Source: Filosporella fistucella (taxonomy: Eukaryota > Ascomycota > Leotiomycetes > Helotiales). From it: 64,000 nucleotides of DNA. The notes below the pieces were generated by a model. That model saw only the letters and a list, made by a program, of their open reading frames with translations, did no database searches and was not told where the DNA came from. The stretch is from positions 3,472,001 through 3,536,000 of the forward strand of contig JAQJZZ010000014.1 of assembly GCA_030077755.1 (NCBI GenBank), read 5' to 3'. The position numbers and the translations under genes were made by a program. Positions 47,384 to 57,879 of the stretch are shown one piece after another; within the stretch, counting starts at the first letter, position 1, and every line of letters begins with the position of its first letter.

Positions 47384-48661
47384 ATGCGAGCAGCTAGATA
47401 CTACGGAGTCGAGGATATCAGGGTTGAAGAGATCGACGAGCCTGTTTGTGGTGACGGCCAAGTTAAAGTTAGACCGGCTTTTGTTGGTATTTGCGGAACA
47501 GGTGAGCCTCTTTCTATGCTCCTTTATAATTGAAAGAAGAAAAGTTAAGTTCTGCCAGATCTTCACGAATTCTTGGGTGGACCGACTTTTGCGCCTCGAA
47601 CACCACATCCTATTACTAAAGAATCAATCCCTATCACCTTTGGCCATGAGTTTTCTGGAACTGTTGTTGAAGTAGGAAAAGGAGTAACACAATTCAAACC
47701 AGGACAACACGTCTCTGTTCGTGAGTCACACATCATCCACGCCATTATTACTGGAATCCCTAGCTAATAATCGTATACAGAACCAACTATTTACGACGGT
47801 ACCTGTCAAGCATGTCAACGTGGTCTCGAGAACATTTGTTATAGCGGTGGTTTCGTCGGCCTATCTGGATACGGAGGAGGACTCTCGGATGCTTGCGTTA
47901 TTCCAGCAGACTACTGCCTCCCTCTACCAGATAACATCCCTCTCGACGTCGCTGCACTGGTAGAACCGCTCGCAGTTGGATGGCATGCAGTCAACCAATC
48001 ACCATTGAAAGCAGATAGCAACGTTCTGATTCTCGGCGGTGGACCTATCGGTATCGCAGTCACATTAGCACTCCGCGCACGAGGCTGTGGACAAATCATT
48101 GTGTCGGAGCTCTCTGCTTCCCGCCAGAAATTCGTTACTCATTTTGGTGCATCGTCAATCTTGGACCCGAGAAAAGATGATGTGGTTGCTGAAGTGAAAA
48201 AGATGACTGGCGGCGAAGGTGTGGACATTGTGTTTGATTGTGCCGGTGTTGCAGTTGGACTCGAAGCTGCGTGTAAGAGTATCAAGGTCAAAGGCACAGT
48301 AGTCAACGTCGCGATATGGGAGAAGGCCATTCCATTCCAACCCAACGACTTGGTATTCCGCGAAGGAAAATTCGTGGCGTGTCTAGGATACGTGAAGCAA
48401 GATTTCAAGGATGTGATTGAAGCCATTGCAGCTGGTGAGCCCTATGTCTTCCATCTGACGTTGTTGTCTCAGATCAAGAATTGCCGTTCGCATGAGAAGC
48501 TAGGATGAGGAAGTGGAATCTCTCACTGACATCCCACAGGAAAATTGAAACCAGCTGATATGATCACGTCTAAAGTTCCACTCGAGAGGGTGGTCGAAGA
48601 CGGCATCAGGGAATTGATCGCGAACAAGGAGAAACATGTCAAAGTCCTCGTGCAGATCTAG
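47384..48661 (+). CDS. Zinc alcohol dehydrogenase, 2,3-butanediol dehydrogenase-like
   Basis: Four exons, 47384-47501, 47559-47720, 47781-48434 and 48540-48661 (introns 57, 60 and 105 bp), give 351 aa. The sequence starts MRAARYYGVEDIRVEEI. Catalytic zinc ligands are in GICGTDLHEF (Cys, split by the first intron) and FGHEFSG (His-Glu). The structural-zinc loop reads DGTCQACQRGLENIC, with three Cys as in fungal butanediol dehydrogenases. LVEPLAVGWHAV and the NAD loop GGGPIG follow. It should interconvert acetoin and 2,3-butanediol with NAD(H). Intron positions fall in conserved motifs. The divergent neighbour is a ThDP enzyme of the acetolactate-synthase class. Confidence 0.88.
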
Positions 48662-48834
48662 GTTGGCAAGGCATGGATGGCCTGTTCACTTGAGCAGCCT
48701 TAGTTGGACGACACTTCAATATGATCACCAAGTCATGTAAACTCTTTTGGGGTAAGAACAAATTCAATTGCAAAAATCTATCTATCCTTATTTTCCCCAA
48801 AACAAAAATCAGATCGCGATGAGAATGCAAACAT

Positions 48835-49959
48835 TTACTCCCATCTATAAACCCCGTCGTCATATAACACCCGATGTCTCCTGCTTCCTGGCCCCACGGA
48901 TGATCTCCGTTTAGGCATCTGTCTCTCTCTAAGTCTCTGCTTCATCGCTTCCTCCTCTCTCGCTTCAATTTTCGCTCTCAGCTCCCTATCTCTCACTTCC
49001 ATGCGTCTTCTGATCTCTGCCTCTTGAATAAGTGCTCTCTCTCCAGCACTAGCAGACGATCCTCTATCGCTCAATGCTAGTCCACCCATAATGCTTTGCA
49101 ATGTATGGCTCTGATCCACCACTGGACGTAGGTAGTCCCTATGTCTCACTGGCAATGGCGCATTAGGAACAGGGATTGGTGGTCGTCGTCTGATTTCCTC
49201 ATCTTGCTGTCTGATTCTAGCCTCTCTTCTCCTCTCTGTCTCCAGGGCAGCAAGTCGCTCTTCGCGTTCTCGGTCCTTGCGCTCTCTTTCTCTGCGTTCC
49301 AGACTCTCTGCTTCGCGACGTGCACGTGAGTCGAAAGAAGTGTGTGAAGATGAAGGGCTCTCGAACGCGAAGCGGTTTCTAGATTGTGAACGTGCGCGAA
49401 GGCGCTCGCGACCACCGACAACGGCTCCGATTGATGGTACTCGTGGTGGGATACGAGGTAATGGACGCTCATCAACGATTATTGGACGACCTCTCTCCCG
49501 TGGGAGACCATCGATGATGAATGGTGGTGTGGAAGGAGAGTTAGGAACGGAGCTGCCAAAGGTTTGAGAGAAAAGTTGAGGTGGTGTTCTTGGAGTAGGA
49601 GGGGAATCAACAATGATGATGCGCTCCTTTCTATGTTGTCTGTGTGGGCGCAAAGTAGCAGAGTCTCTTTTGCTATGTCTGCGACGGAGTCTGCCATCCT
49701 CAGAGGAGAAGTCTCCTGAGTGTCTGTGTTGAGAATTTCCCGCTGAGCGAGGTGGTGTCTGGGGATATCCTCTGCGTTGAGCGTTCATGATCATCTCTGA
49801 TGAGAGCTCTCCGAATTGGATGTGTCGAACTGGGTTCTCGAGTGTGGATAGCTTCTGGCATGGACGACCTCCAATGCCATACTGACAGAAATCGGTATGT
49901 CTGAATTCGATCTCCTTCCCGTCTGGATAACGGTCAACGTATACGTTGGTGACGCACAT
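48835..49959 (-). CDS. Conserved basic low-complexity protein, fungal, function unknown
   Basis: A single exon of 374 aa from ATG 49959. The frame opens further upstream only at TTG and lacks conserved content there. The N-terminus (MCVTNVYVDRYPDGKEIEFR, then FCQYG and PCQKL) has the Cys-containing start common to a group of uncharacterised Pezizomycotina proteins. The rest is disordered: Arg/Ser/Pro-rich, with IIIVD and PRIPPRVPS runs, then a long Arg/Glu-rich charged helix (RREAESLERRERERKDRERE) that could be a coiled coil, and a basic tail. No catalytic motif is seen. Nuclear or RNA-associated function would fit the composition, but this is speculation. Confidence 0.75.
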   Translation of the reverse strand: MCVTNVYVDRYPDGKEIEFRHTDFCQYGIGGRPCQKLSTLENPVRHIQFGELSSEMIMNAQRRGYPQTPPRSAGNSQHRHSGDFSSEDGRLRRRHSKRDSATLRPHRQHRKERIIIVDSPPTPRTPPQLFSQTFGSSVPNSPSTPPFIIDGLPRERGRPIIVDERPLPRIPPRVPSIGAVVGGRERLRARSQSRNRFAFESPSSSHTSFDSRARREAESLERRERERKDREREERLAALETERRREARIRQQDEEIRRRPPIPVPNAPLPVRHRDYLRPVVDQSHTLQSIMGGLALSDRGSSASAGERALIQEAEIRRRMEVRDRELRAKIEAREEEAMKQRLRERQMPKRRSSVGPGSRRHRVLYDDGVYRWE

Positions 49960-50324
49960 TGTGACGGTTGTAACGTATGTATTGCCCGATGGCTTTGGTG
50001 CGATGCTTTGCCGGAATGTAGGCGGTTTGAGTACCTTTCGACGAGTTTGTGTGTGAGGAAGAGAGTTGATGTTCTCTTGTTGCGATTGGGGATCGACTTT
50101 ATATATGTGTTTCAATATATGTTTGGAAGGTTATTCTCTTCTGTTGTGGGGTGAGGACGTCTTTTTAGAAAGTCCGCAAGGATATTTTTGTCAGTCTCCG
50201 AAATCAGGGACAAATAATAATCGCACTTCTGGTTCGATCCGATGGACTAGAGACATGGAGGGAACATATATAGAATATACGGTGATTTTTGTATGGGAAG
50301 GAAGGGTGTAGTACTGATCGCGAA

Positions 50325-50357
50325 AGTGTGAGTGTGAGTGTGAGCGTGGGTGTGGCA
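50325..50357. repeat. Short GTGAGT/GTGTG microrepeat
   Basis: Tandem GTGAGT-like hexamers (agtgtgagtgtgagtgtgag) grade into gcgtgggtgtgg upstream of the basic-protein gene. On the coding strand of that gene this is a CACTCA repeat, common in fungal promoters and leaders. Confidence 0.6.
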
Positions 50358-52323
50358 GGCGGCGATATGTCAAAGCTCGATATAGAAAACGGGTGTTTCT
50401 TGTCTGAGTAAGGTAATGCAAGGCTGTGAAAGCGGTGCGGGAGTATGCGACTTGCTCTTCAGATGAGATGGCGAGTCTGGTGGAAGTAGGTGAAGTATGA
50501 TAGGAGAGTGAAAACGAAAGAGTCTGAATGGTGGGCATGCGCATGATCTTATATGGGAAATGTGTTTTGGCTGGAATTGATGGCAGTCATTCGGTAACCA
50601 GGTGGGAGTGGTGGTGGGTAGGAGGAGGTGGACCTGGTTGACTAGGCAGACAAGCCAAATCAAAGCTGGTGTGAGAGCGATGGAGTCACAGTCACCGATG
50701 AAGAATGAGGAAATTGGGGGCTGTTCGAGCTGGACTGGGCTGCACTGAGCTGCATTTCCCTATGGAGTACAGACGACTGCAGGTGCCTTGCCGGTGTGCA
50801 TCCTTGAGTGTATCCTTGAGTCTCCTTGACCTGAGTTCCCTCCGCTTCGCTCCTTGCCCTGCATCCCACCCACACACACCCTTGACACTCAAGCTTCCTC
50901 CCTTCTTTTTCCCATGGTCGGAGTCGCGCGAACTCTCTCTTCCATTATTTTCCCACGCTTTTGGCACCTTCCACCGCACCCGTTCCACTCTGCAACCCTC
51001 GACAACTTCTGCACCCCTCCACACTCTGACCCGTTCGAGTCTGGTGTTGGAATGACAGCCATTCACAGCCCACTGTCCGCTACGAGGCTGAGCGATCAGC
51101 CACCCATATGACCCTGACTTACCAACCTGACCCGCTACAGATGATGTCCGTGGTGCTCAAGTCCTGTCGATGCCTGTCAGGATGACAAGAGAAGGGCACA
51201 GCATGGCCCTGGCCACTCGACCCGACCCTGGAGCATCATTGAAACAAGAACCTTTTCGATGAGAACTGGCCTGCTTCTGGGATGGCGGCAAGACGAAAGG
51301 GACACTCACTGGGTCGGCGTGAACCGTTTGGGAGGGGGGAACGGGGGCGGCGAGAGAGAGAAGAATGTTGGAAATCCACTTTGGGGGATCATGATCGTCT
51401 CGTGCCCTTGGCCCTTCTCGATGGAGGGGAGGGGGACACAAGAATAGAATCCAAACCCAGGAATCAGGGCCTCATGTCAGGGAGAGCATCTCATGTGTGA
51501 GAATACGGGTCGGCGCGAAGTGTTTCCATTTCCTTCTGCTTGAACACACTCGGGCTCATCACCTACTGGACAGATTGTTCCAGCTTCAGTCCAACTGACA
51601 TGATTGACCATGTTTCGTGCGAGGGTGGGGAGCATGGGAAATTGGGACTTTCAGTTTGCGAGAACCTGCTACCAATGAAGCCTGCTTGCGCTGGAGAGCT
51701 TGCGACGGGCCATTTGGAGAAGCTGGTGCCCTTTCTCCTGCATCAGTGGCCGCTATCGTAGCGGATATTTTCAGCCTTCAAAGGCGTTTGCAAGTGCCAG
51801 AGAGCTGGGTCGATGTGGAACACGAACCGCCACGCATTCAACAACCTGTTGAAAATCATCTTGAGATTGTCGCAAACTGCTCAAGACGATTCTGCAACCT
51901 CTTCTTGATCTGCTAATAGCTACGAAGCACTCGTATTGATAACTGTATTGGAGTTCGTCCACCGAAAGTATCCGCTGGCTATTCTTAGCATCTACGGATT
52001 CTACACGCACTTCTCTATAGCGCGAAGGTAACTAATTAAATCTGTACCTAATTGAGGCAAGATGCTCCCAACTAATTCCTCCATGTATACATTGAAGTAG
52101 ACAATTACTACGAGCGTGTCAGATTTGAGAAAACTTTTCGCATCATCTAAAAGGCTTCAGCCCTTGGAGGCGTTCTCCAGCCAGTGCCACAGGTAATTTT
52201 GTTTGATGTACATGCCACTCCACAGCGGGATTTACTCAAAAACCTTCCTTGAAGCCCTTCCATGCAAGTGCCACAGATTGAAGTGACTCGGCCTGAGACA
52301 GGAAACATCGTCACCACTCAGAA

Positions 52324-52713
52324 TCAACACCTCAGCCCCTTGAGGCGCACAAGTTGCAGGAGCCACAATCTATTGATGCACAAGTTGATGTGAAATTTGA
52401 AGCACGGTTCATTCAAGTGACGAAGCTTTGCAGCGGCCGCCAGCAGCGGACAGCGGGAGGTGTCTTGATGGGGAGAGCGAACTGTGGTGGGGTTGTCGCT
52501 ATTCGAGGCTGTGCCCGTCCCGACTCCAGCTCCCCTGAGGCTGTGCTCATCGTTGTGGAAAACTTCATGATGAACATGCAAATTCGGTCTTTTACACCAA
52601 GCAGGAAGCTTCGTCTCCGCCACAAACTTCTCCATGAAATCGCGCCACATAGCTTGTGCAGTAGTTTCCGATGTCATACAAGTACACATTGTCTTGGTGT
52701 GCTTCTGCATCAT
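52324..52713 (-). CDS. Doubtful open reading frame, 129 aa
   Basis: Begins at tandem ATGs (52713, 52710) with A at -3. The first half has protein-like composition (MWRDFMEKFVAETKLPAW, several Cys and His); the second half is less so. An overlapping + frame of 189 codons in the same DNA begins only with TTG. No family recognised. Confidence 0.22.
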   Translation of the reverse strand: MMQKHTKTMCTCMTSETTAQAMWRDFMEKFVAETKLPAWCKRPNLHVHHEVFHNDEHSLRGAGVGTGTASNSDNPTTVRSPHQDTSRCPLLAAAAKLRHLNEPCFKFHINLCINRLWLLQLVRLKGLRC

Positions 52714-53208
52714 TATTGTTTGACGTTACGGCGGTCGGCACATTGCTATCGATCTGACAATATCGATGGTTGCAATTCGACTCGTTACGCGTCTAGTCTT
52801 AATCCTTCACGCAGGTACCAAGTCATGGAGGTTTGGCAGGATTTTACAATCAGCTACTACGAGCACGAAGTCTACGCGTCGCACACTTCTCATCTCAGCA
52901 CGCTCAAAATAATTATCGCGTGAGGACTATTTCAGACTCGTCCCCATTTCTTACGAAAACTCGTCGGTGAGCCAAAAGCATAGGCGGCAACCACCAAATC
53001 ATTGCGGTATCGGGAGTAACAGGAGACTAGCACCTCTGTCTGCCTTGAGATCCCTCGGTGACTCGACACTTGTTTCAAAGTCGGCGTCAGCACCTGATCT
53101 TCCAAGGACTTCAAACGTCAGGCAAGTAACATTGGTCGATTTATCCAACAGTCCTTAATCAGTCATCCGAGAAATAGACCTGGTCCAGCTGGACATGGCA
53201 TTTCGAAT

Positions 53209-53670
53209 ATGCTTCAAAATCTTACCTGCAGTCAGCCTCACAAGGCTTCCTTCACCCTTTGCGGAACGCTTGCATTTGGCCACCCACACTGTTTTGGAGA
53301 AGTACATGGTTACCTAATGAATCTGTACACTTTTCGAAGCTACGATTGGATGTTGATGTACGAATTGGTCAGTCGATTTGAATTATTTGCCTCTTGCTGT
53401 CCTTTGGTGCATTCTTTTCGTGCTTATAAATTTGATAAGGGATTTGAAAACCCTTCCATTACCGCGGAGTCTAAGGAGAGAATTGCCATCACGTCGTCCC
53501 TTGGAAGTGATCTTTTAGCTCACGCTCTGTCTATTTATGGTATTTCGTTCTATTGTCGATATCTAAGGATTTGGTCTTGCGAGAGGGTGGCCCTTCAACT
53601 GAGGGGGTCTCATGTGACTTGGGGAGCATTACCCATGCGACTCGGGGTGAGTCAACTTCCACTCCACTAG
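53209..53670 (+). CDS. Doubtful open reading frame, 153 aa
   Basis: An ATG-started frame with several Cys, Tyr and Phe residues but no signal peptide, clear membrane helix or motif. May be chance. Confidence 0.18.
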   Translation: MLQNLTCSQPHKASFTLCGTLAFGHPHCFGEVHGYLMNLYTFRSYDWMLMYELVSRFELFASCCPLVHSFRAYKFDKGFENPSITAESKERIAITSSLGSDLLAHALSIYGISFYCRYLRIWSCERVALQLRGSHVTWGALPMRLGVSQLPLH

Positions 53671-54681
53671 CTCCTGCATGATGCAAGTGTGCCATCTGAT
53701 GTCACATCGATTGCATTTTAGGTTATCGTTCATACGACGGTCACGTGCTGTGACCAATTCAACCAGGACGGGAAGAGACTTCTCGACTGGGCTACTCGTA
53801 GTATGCACCGGCTTAGGGACTGATGAGAAGCATTGATTGATACATGCAGCGATTGGACGGCATCAAGCTGTAAGATGCTGGAGAAAAATCGCAGTCAGTA
53901 GCACGAGGAGAAATCAAGCCAGGGGCTCGAGGGGTTCCTCCAAACATTTCGCAAGAGCAAAGTCTAAATGGTTTTCATCGAAAAGAAAGCAAGGTTCGAG
54001 TTTCAACTCAGTCTAGAAGTGTAGCTGAGTAAATCGTAGGGCCAGGAGTCGTCGAATTTAGGTTGGTCTGACAAGTTTGTTCTAGACGTCCAAATCGGGA
54101 TGAGAGAAGCAAGAAATATCTCAGACATTCTTTTCTTTTTCCACCCGTAAGCTCGTACCTACGATTAACCCAGTCGATCAAACAAAAGTCGATCATCGAC
54201 CATGGGCGATCTCATATCCTCCAGATGATAATTGACAAGTACTACTCCAAAGTTGGAGGTGCTCATTATTTCAAGATATAGAGCGTTGGTAACATACCCC
54301 TTTTGAGCCGCGATGCATTGCCTAGATTTACTGGATTAATGCAGGAACTTTTTTTTCTCGGAAAGTATCGAGGGATATCACAAATGGAGATTACCGTGTC
54401 TCTCGTCTTCCATCATTTATAAATTTTGAGTAAAACCTCCGTTTCTTTTGACGCTCTCCCTACTCCCTTTCCCGACTTCCTGCCAGCTTTCAACATTCCA
54501 TTCTTCCACCTCCGCATTCTTCCCTTTCTTTAACATCTTTTCTCTGCCAAGACAGGCCACTCTCTCTATATGCTTCGGATATGATTGCACATCTGTAATT
54601 CCATTCTTTCGCTGTCTGTTATCCTCAATTATGAATTAGGGCGCAAATAATTTTCTCTGTTCGTTTCAGAATTGGATTAAA

Positions 54682-56174
54682 ATGTCGGCAAAGATTGCTC
54701 AAATTGGGAGCCGATACACTCTCCCACGAGCATCACGAACCATACTTGCCACAGCATGTACAGTCTTCCTATTTGTGTGCATGTATGGTAGGCGGGAGAT
54801 CCAGGACTTACCGTCAGAAGTCGTTGAACAACATCTTCTCAAACAACCAGGGGGGGTTTATCGGATACCCAAGGGACCATTGCCCAGCGTGAACTTAGTG
54901 GTGTCCGCAACTTCGAAGGAGGACTACTCATGGGTTAAAGATTTGAAGGTGCCGGGAATGGTTGTGGTGCCTTATATCGCAGACAACGCGACTGCCCCAC
55001 ATCATCCACAGCAAAATAAGGGACACGAAGCAATGAATTACCATCAGTACTTCTACGATTTCTACGATAATTTACCTGACATCTCAATTCTTATACACTC
55101 TCAACAATTGTCATGGCATGTTGAGCAACTTCTCGAGCAAAGGTTAGTCACTGGGAAATGTAAGAGAATCGCGGACTAATTTGAATGATAGTATGGTCTT
55201 CTCTCTCAATCATATCGATCTTCGCGAAATCCAACGCAGACAATTCGTCAACCTCCGCGTTACCTGGGGTATTGGTTGCAGTACGGGAAGCATAAATACT
55301 ACTCGGGTGAACGAAGAATCAGGAACTCAGCCAGAGCAGAAAGAGATGCAGGAGGCATTCCGAGCCAATTTTAATATTTACGATATTCCCGAAATCCTGG
55401 CTACACCTTGTTGTTCCCAGATTGCCGTTACGAAAGAGAGAATTCTGAGTGTGCCGAGGGAGCAGTATCAGCATCATATCAATTGGTTGATAAATACCAA
55501 GCTGCCAGATAGCATTAGTGGAAGGACATGGGAACACAGTACGTCGATCTAAATGTATCGATTTAAAAAAAGCAAATCACCTTCTCAGTAGTTCAAAAAC
55601 TGCTCAGGGGTTTTCTTTCGACTGTTCTGTAAATTTTCATGCTGATATATCTATAGTGTGGCAATACCTCTTCATGGGTAAATCAATCGATTGTCCTATA
55701 GAACACAAAGCCTATTGTCGTCTCTACCACATCTGTTTCGGCGGCCGAGAAGAATATGACGAATGGATCGAGTTGATGCAAGGCCGAGATAAACTAGAGC
55801 ATGAACTCAAGAAGATTAGGGACGCAGATAATAAGAAAGCGATTGTAGCTGCAGAGCGCAAGAAGAAAGAGGAAGAATTGAAGAAGGCTGGGAAACCTGT
55901 ACCTCCTCCTCCAGTAGAAGACGCTGCCGCAAATGCGGCTGCTGAGAAAGCAAAGTTGAAAATGAGGAAGTGGCTTGAAGAAGAGCTAGTATCAGTAAAG
56001 GAGGCAATTAGGGTTAGGAGGGAGGTGGCTGTTGTAAGAGGAGCGATTGAAGCTAATAGGGCGAATGAGGGAGAGAATCTATATGGTGACGAAATAGAGC
56101 CTGGGGTGGAGAAACAGATCTTGCCTGTGAGTTCAGTAGTTATGCCCAGGGCGGCAGGCACGACAACGCCGTAG
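54682..56174 (+). CDS. DUF3431-family type II membrane protein with C-terminal coiled coil
   Basis: Three exons, 54682-55142, 55192-55538 and 55657-56174 (introns 49 and 118 bp), give 441 aa. An N-terminal signal anchor spans residues 18-36 after a basic start, so the rest is probably lumenal. The DUF3431 domain covers about 65-300: SVNLVVSATSKEDYSWV, VVVPYIADN, GHEAMNYHQYFYDFYDNLPD, WGIGCS, CCSQIAVTKERI, YLFMGKSIDCP. The family has a glycosyltransferase-like look (Golgi), but no activity is established. An unusual Lys/Glu-rich segment (about 307-400), interrupted by a VPPPPVED run, extends the C-terminus beyond the domain and is likely helical. Confidence 0.85.
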
Positions 56175-56827
56175 GTGGTTTGTGGGATTGTATAGAATAG
56201 TGCAATTATCGGTGGGTTTTGTTTATAGAGGTTGGCGTTTGGGAGAATTGAAGCATTTGCATTTGTCAATTGGCACTAGATATTGTGGTGGAAGTTGTGA
56301 TTAACTTGAGGTATTGACTACCCAAACGGAGGGAAACAGCTGTAAATTCCTGTCGATTGTTAGCTGGCATATCTTCTATTTCATCTATTATCCATACTCG
56401 TATTCTGTTATACTCAGAAATGAACCGAATCAGAAATAGCTCTCAGGTCAATGCATCTCCAATCAAGTTAGACATATTACGGTTACATTTGATATGAAAA
56501 GCAGAATCTGAATTCCACAAGTCACTGAACACCCGAAACTATTATAACCATAAATTACAAGAAAATGCCAATATCAACATCCTATTCCTTATCTATGAAA
56601 ATTTAACTAAGAAGAAAAAAAGTGACATTTCGACCTACCTTAGACAATTTACATTTCCTGCCTTGACATCCGTATCTCGGCTTGATCTCGGGATCATGAA
56701 GTCGCGGGGTCCTCGGTAAGAATGCCCCGCGCTGTACCCCAGACTTGCTCATTATTTTTTCAATCTCTTCGCAAGACAAGTCACCTATTTCACGACCTCT
56801 CTCTTCAAAGATATCACATCTGCCACC
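56175..56827. other. Intergenic, promoter of the isochorismatase-family gene
   Basis: About 650 bp between genes on the same strand. It is AT-rich at 56460-56640; no feature is supported. Confidence 0.55.
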
Positions 56828-57570
56828 ATGTCTTCAAAGCCTCAAAGACGTTTGAGTAAGTTTCATGTCTTGATCCCTCTTCAATTGCACTAACAATCAT
56901 CAGATCGGCCAGCCCTTTTGTCCGTCCTCATACCACCATCTTCCATAGCCCCAGCTAACACTCCCCAGCATCTGCGATATCCAAGAAAAATTCCGCCCAG
57001 CAATATGGGAATATGAGAAAATGTAAGTCTCCTTCTTCCCTGTCTAACCAGTACTGATGCAAACTCAGCATCAAAACCACCCAGAAACTCCTCCGCGCCG
57101 CCGCCATCCTCAACATCCCCGTCTATGCTACTACACAGAACCGCCCCCGTCTCGGCGAAACATGCACAGAACTCGATCTCTCGACCGCCGTAGAACACAT
57201 CGACAAGACCGCCTTCAGCATGTTCATCCCCCCTATCGCGCGGCACTTCTCTTCCGCCACGCCCTCTGAAATCGTATTGGTAGGCATAGAAAGCCATATC
57301 TGTATCACGCAGACGACGATTGATTTGCTGAGGGAGGGACATAAGGTCTATGTGCTCGCAGATGGGGTGAGCAGCTGTAATAAGGAGGAAGTTCCGATTG
57401 CGCTTGAGAGGCTGAGGAGGGAGGGAGCGGTGGTTACGACGAGTGAGAGCTGGCTTTATGAGTGTATGGGGGATGCGGCTATTCCTGAGTTTAGGGGCGT
57501 GGCAGGGGTGGTGAAGGAGTTTAGTAAGGATACCAAGGAGGTTGTTGGGACGCTTTTGAGTAAGATTTAG
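56828..57570 (+). CDS. Isochorismatase-family cysteine hydrolase
   Basis: Four exons, 56828-56855, 56904-56919, 56969-57022 and 57069-57570, give 199 aa. The second exon is only 16 nt, and its donor is GTCCGT; this model alone recovers the conserved RPALFICDIQEKFRPAIWEYEK. The catalytic triad is visible: Asp18 in ICDIQEKF, Lys79 in HIDKTAFSM and Cys111 in GIESHICI. Fungal and animal relatives (ISOC1/2-like) of this length are single-domain hydrolases of unclear substrate, some mitochondrial or peroxisomal. No siderophore genes are adjacent, so an isochorismate substrate is not implied. Confidence 0.87.
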
Positions 57571-57879
57571 GGAGGTGGTTTGTGGGGATTGGGATGGATG
57601 GGATTGATGAAAAGAGAGATATATACACCGAATTAGATGGGTTTTAGCTTCATTATCATGGAAGTTAGGAGAAGGGTAATGTGAGAATAGACAAGTCTTA
57701 CGCACATGTATGAGAAATCAGGAGATATATCTTAATTGTTTAGCGTGCAGTTAAAATTGGTGAAATTGAAGCATGTGTGTACAGTGTTCGTGTGTTGTAT
57801 TCTATCTATCAACAAATGTGTAATCTAAATCTGATTTCTACAAGATACTTCACTCTCACTTATCGCGCCATCTGTTTTC
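57571..57879. other. Gap between convergent genes
   Basis: 309 bp between the 3' ends of the isochorismatase-like gene and THI6; nothing recognised. Confidence 0.6.

Larger units (their letters stand above)
49960..54681. other. Gene-poor divergent region of 4.7 kb
   Basis: Lies between the basic-protein gene and the DUF3431 gene. Near 50325-50355 there are GTGAGTGTGAGT-type short repeats in the first gene's upstream region. C/T-rich runs occur at 50860-51010 and 54430-54560, the latter just before the DUF3431 gene. Two weak frames are listed separately. No further feature. Confidence 0.5.

Noticed and set aside
50165..50262. tRNA-like elements: GGTTCGATCC box and partly complementary ends
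   Set aside because: The T-arm stem does not pair and there is no A box or anticodon arm at the right spacing.
52354..52923. 189-codon + strand frame
   Set aside because: It starts with TTG, has no ATG near its start, and overlaps another weak frame on the - strand; composition is not convincing.
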